A stretch of 64,000 nt of DNA. Origin: Cyclaneusma minus. Lineage: Eukaryota; Ascomycota; Leotiomycetes; Marthamycetales; Marthamycetaceae. The translations under genes were made by a program, and so were the position numbers. The stretch is taken from NCBI GenBank assembly GCA_037179335.1, contig JAKZHN010000002.1:1612001-1676000 (forward strand), given 5' to 3'. The first letter of the stretch is position 1. Each line of letters starts with the position of its first letter. This document shows, in pieces, positions 39,042-51,622 of this stretch. The notes under the pieces were generated by a model. It saw nothing but the letters and a program-made list of their open reading frames with translations, searched no databases and was not told the origin of the DNA.

Positions 39042-39235
39042 TGTTTGATTAATGCTGCCAGCATTTAGCGGTGGCCCGTGCGCTACGCCACCGCTAGTGC
39101 CAAGACTGGCAATAGCTTTATAAAAAAGCTTTTCGCGCCAGCGGAGCTCCTTTCTTTTCCATAAATTACATTAAAAATTTATCCTGCAATACTGCCTAGT
39201 AAATTATAATTTTTATCATCCCCTGCAAACCGATA
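39042..39235. repeat. Left terminal repeat of TRIM-like element
   Basis: Contains a perfect 10-bp inverted repeat, TAGCGGTGGC and GCCACCGCTA, with an 11-base loop near 39066-39096. It could form a strong hairpin in DNA or RNA. Confidence 0.85.
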
Positions 39236-40366
39236 CTAATTAACACTCCTCCCGCAGGAATAAAAATTGGCAAGATAAATTAAAAAAAGCAGATTTCTAA
39301 AAGCCCTGCCTGCCTTACGCAGGCCGCAACCCTTCCCGTTTTTGTGCTAATGGCTTTTAAATTTTTAAATATAATTGCCTGCAACCAATAGCGCAATTCT
39401 CTAATCTAGAGCCTTAAATATTTAAAAAAATCAGCAATTAAATATTGGCCAATTTTGGACTATAATTTTTAAAAGCGCTTCCCGCATTCTATTACGCAAA
39501 ACAACGTGGCGCATTATTAATTGAATTCAAAATAGCAAAATTAGCTAGCTTCAGCTTTTAAAGCTTTAGCTTTAGCTATAATCTTCTTGCAGCAATTCCA
39601 GAATTAATAGTAAAATTGGCACGCTATTTCCAGCATTAATCACAATCTTACTATTTCCGATTTCTATACTAATGCAATTTATTTAAGCCTTGAACGATTT
39701 ACTTCGACTTTTAGAAGTCCTTTGCGCTAGCTATTTTTTGGATACCCTTTTTTATTTTTAAATATAATTTCCGATATCCCTTTGCCCTTTGCAAAGCCCA
39801 ATACAGCCAGCCAATTTTGTGCGCAATAACTTTTTTATATTTTTAAAAGCTGATATCCTTTAAAACCAAAAGCTGGCAATTTATTACCAATAAAGCTGGC
39901 ACTTTATTGCCTTAAAATAAAAATACCGGCCCAACGGCGCTTTTCAAATATTAAAAATAACAGCTTTTACCAAGCTCCTATAAATAAACAAAAGCTAATA
40001 TTTTATTAGTATTTATATAAGCTTGCCCCGCCCGCAATTATATAAAAATTTAAAACTTTAAAAAGCTCCCAAAGTGATTTTTTTATTTTTAAGCCCGCTT
40101 TTTTACGGCCAATTATAAGCTTTTTCTATAAGGCATTTAAAATAAAAAATACAAAGCAAATAGCATAAATATAGCGACGAATTTGGGCAAAGAAATATAG
40201 TAGAACGGTATAAAATTAGGGTATAAATTAGGGCTGGATTTATATGAATTCAAAGCATAAATATAGCTTGAAATAAATAGGATTTAAAAATTAAAAACAA
40301 TAGCTAATTATTAAGCAGCTGGTAGCATGATTAGCTTTTTCTTTTCATAAAATAAAACGTCGCTAG

Positions 40367-40560
40367 TATTTAATCAATGCTGCTAGCATTTAGCGGTAGC
40401 CTATACACTGCGCTATCGCTAATGCTAAAATTGGCGATAGCTTTATAAGGGAGCTTTTTGCGCCAGCGGAGCTTCCTTTTTTTTTATAAATTATATTAAA
40501 AGTTTACTTTGCAATACTGCCTAATAAATTATAACTTTTACCACCCTTTGCAAATCGATA
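40367..40560. repeat. Right terminal repeat of TRIM-like element
   Basis: Partner of 39042-39235 with the same length. Most differences are transitions, including in the hairpin arms. Confidence 0.85.
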
Positions 40561-40565
40561 TAGAG

Positions 40566-42320
40566 TTTTTTTTTAAACCAAATTTAATATTTAAATAAGG
40601 AATAATAGCGCAGGACTTATAAAAGCTTATTGGCAATATAATTTTTTTTTAGTAATATTTAATAAATTAAAACTTGCTGCAATATTATTGGCTTTAAATA
40701 CTATATTACTATATTGGTTTAAATATTTTAAAGTATTTAAAGCTTATATTAATTTACCTTTTACGCCATTTTTAATATTTTTATTTTTATTTTTAAATGA
40801 AAAAATAAATTTCCCGCTTGGGACATTATTACCGCCAAATTTTTGCGATGTAAAATTATTTGGTTTTTTAAATTTTAAATTAAATTTAGAAAAATTCAAG
40901 CGTGCGTTTTAAAAATTGGTATTTAAATTATTATATATAAAGAATAATATAGGGAAATAGATATTTTGAAAGAAATAAAGGGCAAGGAATTAATTAAACG
41001 TATTAAAAATAAGTTTTGGAAATTAAAAAAATTCAAAAGTATTTAGCTGGTATAATTGGGCCGGCAATGATAGTGTTTTTGGATTATTCTGGGGCTAAAT
41101 AATTATTATTAGCCGAGCGAAATAGGTAAATTTAAGGGAAAAAAATAGATTAAGCTTTTTAAGCTTTGAAAGCTTATATATTAATGGTTTCTTAATTTTT
41201 ATAAATTCGATAAATTTAATAAAAATATTCAAAGGAATTTTTTACCAATTAAAATTATCCGGATTATAAAAGCAAATTTTATTAAACCTTTTATTTTTTA
41301 ATTTTATTATTTAATTTTTAGCTGGAATTTAAACGTGAAAAATAATAAACGTTTTATAATTAATAAAATAGCCGATTAATATTTAAAAAAGAATTCTAAA
41401 GCTTAGAAATATTAAATTTAAAAAAATAAACTCAATATTTATAAGCTTTAAAATAAAAATAATTTGGACAATTTCTAATAGCTAATTTAAAAGCGGATTT
41501 TTAGGCTTTAAATTTAATAGGTAATTTATTAAAAATATAAATTACCGCGTAAATATATTTTGGCCAAAAAAAACTCGAATGGCTTAATATATAGCTTTAT
41601 AATGCAAGCGATTAAAATAATATTATAACCGGCTTTTTTGGCGCTATTATTTTGCTTTAAAATATTGGAAATAGAAATAAAATTAAAAATGCCATTAGTA
41701 TAAATCATGCATTAATAGACGTTGTTTTTTATAAGGCATTATTTTATTATGATTTTGCTATTTTTTATAAAAATCTTTATTTTAATTTTTTAACGAATTT
41801 TAATTTTTATAATAATATTAATAAAAATTTACAGAATTTGTTTTTTGAAATTGTGAATATAGTGAAAGTAAAAATTAAAAATTAGTCATATAAAATAAAA
41901 TATATATTGCTTTTTATATTTAGCTTTAGCAATATAAATTATATTTTAATAAAAATATTTAAAAAGCTTAGCCTTTTAGGGATTGATTATTAAAAAATCA
42001 TTTTAATGGCTTTAGCGAAAATATATAATTTATATTTAATAATTTGCGATTTTTAGCTTTTTATAAAAATATTGATTTTAGCCTTATTAAAGTGTTAAAA
42101 AACTACATTGCTAATATAGCTAAAATAATTATATCAAAAAATAATAAAAGCAAAGATAAAAAATTGTATAGCAATAGAAAAATAGCGGAATTTATATTAG
42201 CAATATCTGGATTTTTTAAATAAAAGCTAAATAATTGCTAGGGCGAAATTGAAAATAGAATTCGGCTAATTTTTATAGGTAAGAAAATAAAGATTTGTAG
42301 CTTTTTAAAATTTGATAAAT
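40566..42320. other. AT-rich decayed repeat sequence
   Basis: A 74-codon open frame at 40688-40912 starts with an alternative codon and has an F/L/K/N composition expected by chance. I see no gene. Confidence 0.5.
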
Positions 42321-42503
42321 TATTATGGCGCAGGCCGAGGGTCACGTGAGGCAATAGGGCACGGGTCAATATTATATATTAAATTAAAAAGAGAAAAGGT
42401 CCAGGGCGAGGAGCTTTTTAAAGAAGCTCCGAGGCGCTAGTCGCTTGCGCCGAACCGGTCACGGGCCGGGGTCACGTGGCTATTGCGGCTTGGGGCCGTT
42501 ATA
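42321..42503. mobile_element. Solo LTR, TSD TAAAT
   Basis: A 183-bp GC-rich island starting TATTATGGCGC and ending GGCCGTTATA, flanked by TAAAT at 42316-42320 and 42504-42508. The start resembles that of the LTR at 43288 (TGTCACGGCGC) after RIP changes, so it may be a relative. It contains two short hairpins: GAGCTT with AAGCTC, and GGCGC with GCGCC. In AT-rich DNA a five-base match can arise by chance, so the call rests on the combination. Confidence 0.62.
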
Positions 42504-42508
42504 TAAAT

Positions 42509-43282
42509 GGAATTTTTTCGCCGTTTTATTTAATATAGATTTAACCGGATTTGGTGTTTTAAAAAAAATTGGATTTAAAAAAATGTTTTAAAAAAAGAAT
42601 TTGGTAGCCAAAACTGAAATAGGCGTTATTAATAATTAAAATCCCAGTTATTTATTTTCCAGCTTTTTAAATAGTGGTTTTGAAAATAAAAAAATCAATA
42701 GCTATTATTTTTAATTTTTTATTATTGCTAAAAAGGCAATGGCTTAATTTAATATCAAATTTAATAGTAAAAATTAAAGGATTATTACAAATATAAATAT
42801 TTAAATTATTATTAAAAATAGTTAAATAAGCAATTTCAAATATTGCATTAGATTTTAAAAGAAAAATATTAGAACTAATTACTAAAATATAAAATTCATT
42901 GGTTTTTTTTATATTAGCGCTAAATTTTAAATTTTAAATTTTAATATCGGGCTGTTAACGGCTATAAAGCTTTTTTTGGCGAGCGAAAAAATAAAACTGC
43001 TTGCTTTTATAAATAAATAATTATTCGTCTATTTTTTTCTAAATTACTAAAAACCAAAAAGGTGTTTTTTCGCTACCAAAATATTAATATAAGTTTTAGC
43101 TAAAATATTCATCCCTATATTTATATAACTAATTTTTCCTGGATTTTGGGCAAATTTTGCTGGAATTATTTTTTAATTTATTTTTTAAAAAAGTGCCAAA
43201 GCTATTCTATAAAGCTTTTAATAAATAATTGCTTTAAAAAATAGGAAATAATATACATAGTATAAAAAATAAATTAGGAATA
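42509..43282. other. AT-rich decayed repeat sequence
   Basis: Short block between the solo LTR and the second LTR element. No gene or motif seen. Confidence 0.5.
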
Positions 43283-43287
43283 ATATT

Positions 43288-43477
43288 TGTCACGGCGCGA
43301 GGCAAGGGTCGAGACAAGGATTAAAATAAACCAATATTGTAAGCTGGAAAGAAAAGCTTTTTAGCCAAATGGGATTATAAAGGTTCCTTTAAAAATTTGC
43401 GGCGCTAAAAAATGCCGGGGATTATATACCGGATATATATATGCTTAAAATATTAAAGCTAAATTAATACCGTAATA
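43288..43477. repeat. Left LTR (190 bp)
   Basis: Direct repeat partner of 49788-49977. It retains the TGTCACGG start, but its end is mutated to CCGTAATA. Confidence 0.92.
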
Positions 43478-46040
43478 ATATTTCCAATTTAAATTGCTAT
43501 TTATTTTAAATAGCGCTAAAACAATATTTTTAACCATTTGGAATCTAATTCTAAAATATTTTTATTTTTATTTATAAAAAACATATATTTTTTTTATTAT
43601 AATTCCAAATGCCAAAAATTTCTTTTATAGGTTTTTTTTAAAAGCTTATATTATAGCGGCTGGCTATATTATATTAATTAGCTATATTATACTATTTGGC
43701 TATATTAGGAATAATATATTATAATTTTATTTGATTTAAAAATTTATTTAATTTAAAAATCTAATAGGCTAAATTTATTTAAATATTGCTAATATTATTT
43801 TTATAAACGCTTTTTATATTTATGCAAATTTGCTTTCAATTGCCAATTTAGCTAATGGTTTTTTTATTTATTTTAATATATAAATTTCTAATTTAGTTTT
43901 AAATGTTAATTATAAACGTTTAAAATACTATTAAATGTGCATTTTTTTACTATTTTTTAAATTTTATTATTTATCTTTAATATCCGGCTTTTAATATTTT
44001 TGCTTTTTATTTTATTAATTTTATTTTATTTAAATCGGCCTTTTAATTTTGGCTTTAATTTAAAAGAATATATATATAATATTGAAAAAGATTTTATGCT
44101 TTTTAAAAGCTTTAATTTGCATGCCTTTTAATAAATTTTATTTATTAGCCAAAGCCCGGCTTTGTTTTTTGTCTTTTTTTAAAAAATATATATATATATA
44201 TATTAATTGGCCTTTTTTAAATATTAAAGCCTTTAAATAATATTGATTTGCAATGTTTTTATATTTATTAATAAATTGCTAAGCTAAGGCTTTTAATTAA
44301 ATATAAATTCTTTTTATGCAATTTGCTATTATATTTGTTTTATAAAAACCTTGCTTTTAAATAGCTAATATATCTGGAAAATAGGGCTAAAAAAACTTGT
44401 TTCTATTTAAAAATAATATTTATAATTTGCAAAAACTAATATAATTTTAAAAATTTTAAAAATTTGGTTATTTAAAGCGAATTTTATCAAAGGCAATTAA
44501 TTTATCCAATTATTTTATAGAAATAATATAAAGCTTTAAAAATACTATTTTCAATAGGCATTTAGTTTTTTTATTTAATTATTAATTTTAAAGTAAAATA
44601 ATAATAATAGCTTTAAAGTAATTTTAAATTATTTAAATAATCTTTTTCAAAATTAAAAATTAAATTGGATTTCTTTATTTAAAATAATATTATTAGAAAT
44701 ACTATAAATGCAATAAATTCTTTAAAAAAAGCTTTTGCTAGTTTTTTAATTTTTTAATTTTTTATAGAAGTAAAATATTTTATTTTAATTAGCCTGCAAA
44801 TTATTATCATTATATATTAGTATATTTAGCTATGCCTTTTATATTTGAACAAAAGAGTAATATAGTTTATAAATATATTTAATTAAATTTTAAATAATAT
44901 TGGTAGAAATTGCAAAGATTCTAAAAATAATAATTTAAATACTTTAATTTTAGTATAAGATTTATATTTTTAATATATTTTACTATGTGTTTTAATATTT
45001 TTAGCCATTAATAATACTGGCTAATATTGGCTAAAAAAGAATTGGATATTTAATTGGGGCCATTAAATAATGCCTGTAAATAATTTCAATTATTAGATTA
45101 AACGCCTTAAAAAATATTTATATCCGGGTTATTTTTTTTAAGTTTTTTAGTATAATCTTTTCTTTTAAAATAAAAAATAAAATATTTATTTTTTAAAAAT
45201 CAAATATATATTTTTTTTAGCCAAGTTTTAAAAAAATTATTTTTTAAAGCTGCTAGCGCAAATATTATAATATTTTATATTTTATAAATTTATTTAATAA
45301 TTTCTTTAATAAATTTTTTAATTTGTTTTTTTAAATTTGAAATTAGTTTTGGGGGAAAATGAATTTTTATTATTATTAAATTATATAAAGCTTTAAATAG
45401 AAATTTTAATTTTAACAGCAATATTTTTAATTTATATTGCATTTTCTTTTGTTTTTAATATATTGGAATTAGTTTTTTAAAAGCCTATTTAATATATTTA
45501 ATTTAATTGCTTAAAATTCTAGCGTATAAATAATTTTAAAATTAAAATTGGAAAAAAAGTTAAATTAGCAAATTTGTTTTTAATTTAGCTGCTTTATTAT
45601 TATAAAATATTTTAAATTATTATAATTAGTCTAAATTGTTCTTAATAGTTTTTATTTTTTTTGTATTTTTCCAAATATTTAGTTATAGCCAAAAAGAATT
45701 TGTTATAAATTTTATAATTGCGTTTAATAAAATTATAAATTTTTAGAAAATAGACTATAGGGCGCAAAATTCTATTATTTTTATATTGAGAAAATAATTT
45801 TTCTAAAGTATAATTTAAAGCATTTATTTTCAAAATTATGCATTTGCTATAATTAAAAAAGGCCAAAATTAAAACAAAAATAAATGCTTGTTTAAATTTA
45901 TTAAACGTATTTTGCTAAGCTTTTTTCTATATTTATTTTATTTTATTTTTAATTAAAGTTTTTAATGGCTTGGCTATTTTAAAAACATTCTAAAAACAAT
46001 TAATACAAATTGGCAAATTTTATGAATCTTTAAAAGTTTT

Positions 46041-46226
46041 TAATATAAATAAATAATTTTTAAATTAAAATAGCAAAAACTTTATTTGGATTTATTTTTA
46101 TATTATTTGGTATAATATAAAAATCTAGATATTTAATATAAATAAATAATTTTTAAATGAAAATAGCAAAAACTTTATTTGGATTTATTTTTATATTATT
46201 TGGTATAATATAAAAATCTCGATATT
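46041..46226. repeat. Nearly perfect 93-bp tandem duplication
   Basis: Two adjacent 93-bp copies (46041-46133 and 46134-46226) differ at only a few positions, for example CTAGAT against CTCGAT. All else around is strongly diverged, so the duplication arose after RIP. It is too short to be a normal RIP target. Confidence 0.8.
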
Positions 46227-49200
46227 TAATGCAAATAATTTTAAATTTATATTTAAAAATATTAATTTAAAAGCCTGTGTTTTTAAAATGGCAAATTATT
46301 TTCTAAATATATTTTTTATAGTTTTTTAAATTATTTAAAAAAATTAGAATATTACTTAAATAAATTATATATTTTTTATTTAGCAAATTAAATAAAATAT
46401 TATTAATATAATGCTAAAAGAAATTGAGATATTATAAAATTTAAATAATGTAATTAATAATTTAAAAAAAGCCAAAGCGAATAATAAATGCTATTTTCGA
46501 TTTATTCTTTTCTGCTATTTTCAATTTATTAAATATAGTAATAATATTGAGTTTAATATAAATTTTGATTCTATATATAGTATTTAGGGTGTTTTTAATC
46601 AATGGCAAAAAATAGCGATTTTTAATAGTAATACTATTTAAACTTTGATAATTTTAATAAATTCTATTTTTTTTAAATTTGGCCGCTAGTATTAGCAATG
46701 CTATATATTTGGATTTTAATTTCCAAATAAATTTATAAAACAGCTGCTTATTAAATTATTTCCTAATATTTTTTAATTTTTTTAATAAAAGGGGCCGGTT
46801 TTTATAATAAAGTAATTTTATTTTAAATAGCAGTTTAATTTTATAATTCCAAAATTAATTAAAGGGCAATTTATTGGCTTTTTTTAAAGAAAAAGCATTT
46901 AATATATTTTGAAGACATTTAAAAAGCTTATTTTAAATCTCTATATTATTTATATTGGATTTTCTTTTTATAAATTTAGCAATATTTTATTTAAAATATA
47001 AAAAGGCCAAAAACTATTATATATTAATAAAACTAAAAAGCGTAATTTATTTGGATATTTTTGGCTAGTAAAAATATTATTTTATATAAGATTTGGTAGT
47101 TTTGGAAATTCTGTTTTATATATATATGGTCTTTTTAATTTTAAAATATTATCCAATGTTTTTCAAATACTTTTTATATATTAGAGTTTTTTCAAATACG
47201 CAAATATAATAAAATTAATTGCAATATTTATTTTAATATTATTTATATTTGATTTAAATTAATAAATATTTAATATTGGCTGAAAAATATAAATAAATGC
47301 ATTTAATAATAAAAATAATCCCTTTTTTATTTTTCTAATAATAATATAAATTTTATTTGCTATTTTTCTAATAAAGTAAAAAAAAAAACAAAAAAAAACT
47401 GCTGCGTATTATATAAAGTTTTATCTCGGACTTTTTTAAATTTGATTTTTTTTAATAGTATAAAAGTCTCGCTTTAAATTAAAAAAAAATTAAAAACAAT
47501 TTAGATATATTATTTTTTTATTATTACTTTTTATAATAAATAAAATATAAAAAATATCTGTTTAAACATTAGCCTATTTAATATAATATTAGGATTTTTA
47601 ATAAAAATGCTATTTTTAAAATAAAAAAAATATACTAATATTGGCCAATATTTATATAAAAGATATATTTCAATATATTATATAATTCTTTAATAAAATA
47701 CTTTTTTTGTTTAATTAATATTAGAATTATAATATTCCAGCTATAAAACTACAAAAATTATTAAAATTAAAAACAATAATTTTATTAAACAAAATGCCTA
47801 TTTTTTAATATAATTATTAATAGCAATTTTTATAATTAGAATTTCTATAATTAATAAAGCTAGGTTGCTATTAGTTAATATTAATTGCTTTAATTTGAAA
47901 AATTATAATAAAAGCAAATGGTATTTTTTTTAGCAAAGTCCCAATTGATAAAGCCAAGTTTAAAATATCTATTATTAATTAAAAGAATTGTAAAAGAAAT
48001 TATATATTTAAAAAAAATTAACTAGGAATTTCTATTAAATTATAATTTTAATAAAATATTATTTTTTAAATATCAAAGCTATATACATTCTATATTAATT
48101 TATGATTAATTTTATAAATTCCTTTAATTGGAATTTAAATTAAAAAAATTCTATTTTTCGATTTTTTATTATTATAAATAGTAATAAAACCGATCTGGCC
48201 AAAATTATTATTTTAGTAATAGTTTTTTTAATTTATAATATAAAAGCGATTTTAATATTTCTTATAGCTATTGTTTTTATATTTTTTCCAATTACTATTT
48301 TAGTTTTATTTTTTATTACCATAGCTTTTAAATCCGCTACTACAGCCTTTAAATTCGCTATTATATTTTTTAAATTTACTATTATAATATTTTTAATTAT
48401 TTTTGGCATTAGCTTATTTTATTTTATTATATTTCCAAATTATATAATTTGAAACCTTGCAGAAAAAATACAAATTATAATATCTATAATATTTTTGCTA
48501 TTAATTTTTAAATATATTATATGGTATTTTTAAAAAAATAAATAAATTTATTAAATTATTATAATTGTAATTATAATTATAAATTGCAATTGCAATAGCG
48601 GCTTGCTAAACTTTATTTAAAATAAATTTAAAATTATTATACTTAGCGGCCTTGGTATTAAATTAGCGGTTATTCTTAATTTCTTTCTTATATATTTATT
48701 AATATTTTAAAAATATTTAATTTATTTATTATAAATAGCGAAATTAAATATTTTATATAAAAGCTTAATTTTATTAGCCAAAATTTAAAACTCTAATACA
48801 AAATACGGCTATTTTTAATTTTAAAATAAATTGGGCCTACTTTAATATATAGCTATAATTAAATTAAAAAGCAGCAAAAGTTATATTGCTTTGCTTTAAA
48901 ATATAAAACTATTATTGGGCGTTTTTAATTTTATTTAAAACTATAAAGCTTTTTTTTAAATATTAAAAAAAACATTTAAAAGTTTTAAAGCTATTTTTTA
49001 TTATTAATAAAAAATTTAATAATTTAATTAAATAAAATTTTATATTAAATTTTGCAATGTTTTTCCAATTGGCTAATAATATATTAAAAAAATTTATATT
49101 CCAAATTCAAAATATTTTTATTAATAGCTATAATGCGTTAAATTTTAAAAATCCAATTTAAAAATGCTTTTAATGCTTAAACGACTAAATTTTATTTTTA

Positions 49201-49787
49201 AAAAACTTTTTAAAATTTTTAATTTTGCGGCAAAATATGGGGCAAAAGAATAAATATAAATATAAGCAGATATTATTTTTAATTTGTTTTTCAAATGCTT
49301 ATTAATTTCTTTTAATTTTTAATTTTTAATTTGCAATTTAATATTAATAGCATTAGTTTAATTAAAAAAAAAACAATATCTTTATTTTACTGCTTCAATT
49401 TAAAACTTTTATTATTAATTTCGCTGCCAATATATTGCAAAAAATTATTAAATTTAATAAAAATATATTGAAATTATTTAATTTCATTTATAATGCAAAT
49501 AATAATTGTAGCAATTGTTATATAATTTACAATAGTATTTATAATATTAATTAAAATTCCAAGGCTTTAAATTAAATATAAAAATAGAATTGAAATCAAC
49601 AGAAATAAATTTGCATAAATAGTATTAGCAGAATTAAAAACAATAGAATTGTTAAACATTGGAATTGGGATTTAAATTAAAATTGCGCAATACGCCGTTA
49701 TTGCAAAATAAAAAATTATATTTAAAATTGCAAAAACTAAGAATTTTTAGAATTTTTTAAATTGACCAATACAAAAAGCTTATAAAC

Positions 49788-49977
49788 TATTATAGCGCGG
49801 GGCAGAAATTAAAGCAAAAATGAAAATAGATTAATATTATAAATTGGAAAAAAAAACTTTCCAGCCGGGTGAAATTATAAAAGTCCCTTTAAAAGTCTGC
49901 GGCGTTAAAGGGTGCCGGGGATTATATGCCGGGCATATGCATGCCTAAGGCATTAAGGCTAAGTTAGTACCGTGACA
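49788..49977. repeat. Right LTR (190 bp)
   Basis: Partner of 43288-43477. Its start is mutated to TATTATAG, while its CCGTGACA end is intact, the reverse of the left copy. Together they show the original termini. Confidence 0.92.
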
Positions 49978-50924
49978 ATATTTTATAAGATTTTATATTT
50001 GCAAAAGGCTTTAAACTTTTTTAAAAGGGTTATTATATTGGGAAAAGAGTTTTTTTTAAAAAAAAAATCATTATTTTTATATATTGCGTTATTTAAATAT
50101 TTATTTAATAAGGGTTGATTTTTTTAATTATAAAAACTTATTAAAAACTCGAATCATGGTTTTTACAAATTAGCAATTTTATTTTTTTGTATTCTTGTAT
50201 AAATTCAATTATTTATTATATTAAAAATTAGTATTATTTAATATAAGCTTTGTAAAATAATTGGTAATTTAAATATTTAGTTTAAATTATTAAAAATGAT
50301 TACGGAGCTGAAAATAGCTTTTAACAAAAAGCAATTGCTTTTGAAAATTTAATTTGCGGGCAATAGAGTTTTAGAAATGCTTAGAAATTAATTTAAATAG
50401 GAATATAATTGCTTAATTAATAACTTTAGTCGAATTGTTATAAAAAATAAGGTTTTTATAAAATATTATTAAAGCGCGTTAATATTTAGCCTAGGTTTTT
50501 TTATTAAAATTATTAGTAAAAATAGCATTAAAAGTATAACACTTAAAATTAAATTTAATAGATTTAATAGGCTTAATAGTGTTTTTCGCATTGGGGTTAA
50601 GCCAATTCCAAAAATTTTGGTAGGCGTATAGGCGTTTAAATTGGCTATATCAAGTATTTTAATTAAAGCGAAAAAGGGTTATTAATTTAAATTTCGAGCG
50701 AGAAAATATAGTGTAATATTGTTTATTAATCCGGAGAAGGAGCGCAGCGTAGAGGTTCGAAAAGGGTAGTCGTGGATCCAAAAATCTTAAATAATTGACG
50801 ACGTGGTTGAATGCGAAAGGCAATAAAATTGGGTGATTCCGATAATAAAAAAGTATTTAATTTGACAAATAAATATTAAAATTAAATAAAGCGAAGTTTA
50901 ATAGCGTTATAAGGGCCTTATAAT

Positions 50925-51154
50925 TGTAAAATAGTAAATAGGGGATAAAACATATAAAATTGGCTAGAGAGCTTTAAGAAAGACTCTCCGTAAGCTATAT
51001 TTATTTTAATTTATATTTCCAGCAGGTTTTATGGCCTTCTAAGAACAGCTGGCCACTTCCCAAACCCTTAGTATAGTGTTGCGACGACGCTCCACACCCG
51101 GATCCACCTTCTACCGGGGCCGGGCTTGGCACCGGACCTTGCCACCCTGCAACA
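50925..51154. repeat. Right LTR (230 bp) of the large element
   Basis: Partner of 22228-22457. The start is RIP-changed (TGTAAAATAGTAAATAGGGG), while the end (CCCTGCAACA) is intact and abuts ACAGG. Confidence 0.93.
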
Positions 51155-51159
51155 ACAGG

Positions 51160-51622
51160 TGGTAACCCAAATGACCCGGGACAGCTCAAATACGCTGCGC
51201 GCCCTTGCAACCTCAGATCCGCAATTGCCTACCGCAGAGGCACAGAACAGGCTCAGCCTTGTGATGGCTGTCGCCGAGATGCAACCAAGCCGAACAAGTC
51301 GAAGCTCTACCGGGGCTGCGTTACAATGATCACTGTGGAGGGCAAGTTGGTGGACGGCGGAGCATGCACCAATTGCATGTGGGGCAACCAAGCTAGCACT
51401 TGCTCGTTCCGCAATGCTGCCCCCATCGCTGGCTCTCTCCCTGCTCTCGCTCTAGCCTACCCACTTACTTCGATCCCCGCCCCGGTCCTGGCCCCGAGCT
51501 CGACCCCTGCTATTGCTACTACCACCGACAACGAGCATGACGAGGGAGCAGGTCACGGCGAAGAAAATGAAGCAGATCATGAGGGAGATGAAGAGATGGT
51601 TTTCCAGACACCGAGTGTCTAG
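51160..51622 (+). pseudogene. Family copy F, 3' half
   Basis: Continues copy F after the LTR block: GNPNDPGQLKYAARPCNLRS, then C-D-G-C, KLYRGCV, and GGACTNCMWGNQASTCSFRN. An acidic tail follows (DEGAGHGEENEADHEGDEEM) and a TAG at 51620-51622. With the 22052 half, the gene would have encoded about 212 residues, the short form without the PhyH-like domain. An ATG at 51326 lies within the cysteine module, so the remaining frame is unlikely to give a working protein. Confidence 0.88.

Larger units (their letters stand above)
39042..40560. mobile_element. TRIM-like LTR element, 1.5 kb, TSD TAGAG
   Basis: Two exact-length 194-bp direct repeats (39042-39235 and 40367-40560) enclose only 1131 bp. 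TAGAG lies immediately before (39037-39041) and after (40561-40565). The interior is less AT-rich than its surroundings and has no protein domain, so this looks like a terminal-repeat retrotransposon in miniature moved by another element's enzymes. It begins TGTTTGATTAATGC and both repeats end CGATA. The right repeat is more RIP-mutated than the left. Confidence 0.83.
43288..49977. mobile_element. Nested LTR retrotransposon, 6.7 kb, TSD ATATT
   Basis: Two 190-bp LTRs bound this element. It starts TGTCACGG and ends CCGTGACA, a perfect 8-bp inverted terminal pair. ATATT flanks it at 43283-43287 and 49978-49982. The size suits a full autonomous element, but the interior is RIP-mutated beyond recognition by eye. 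It lies inside the 22228-51154 block and therefore inserted later than, or into, that element. Confidence 0.9.
22228..51154. mobile_element. 28.9-kb nested LTR retrotransposon block, TSD ACAGG
   Basis: Two 230-bp LTRs bound this AT-rich block. It starts TGTAGAACAG and ends CCCTGCAACA. ACAGG lies directly before it (22223-22227) and directly after it (51155-51159). The size is far above that of one retrotransposon because other elements are nested inside: a LINE, a TRIM-like element, a solo LTR and a second LTR element. The whole block is heavily RIP-mutated and no intact pol frame remains. A less mutated leader-like stretch near 50.6-50.9 kb suggests minus orientation, but this is weak. Confidence 0.92.

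Noticed and set aside
40688..40912. 74-codon frame after the TRIM-like element
   Set aside because: It has no ATG start and an F/L/K composition expected by chance.
40951..41110. Chromodomain relic of a Gypsy element
   Set aside because: A Q-L-V and L-G pattern with mutated tryptophans was suggestive, but too few positions agreed to support it.
22228..51154. A regional centromere in the AT-rich block
   Set aside because: The boundaries coincide exactly with LTRs and a 5-bp duplication, and nested transposons explain the content. AT-richness alone is not evidence of a centromere.
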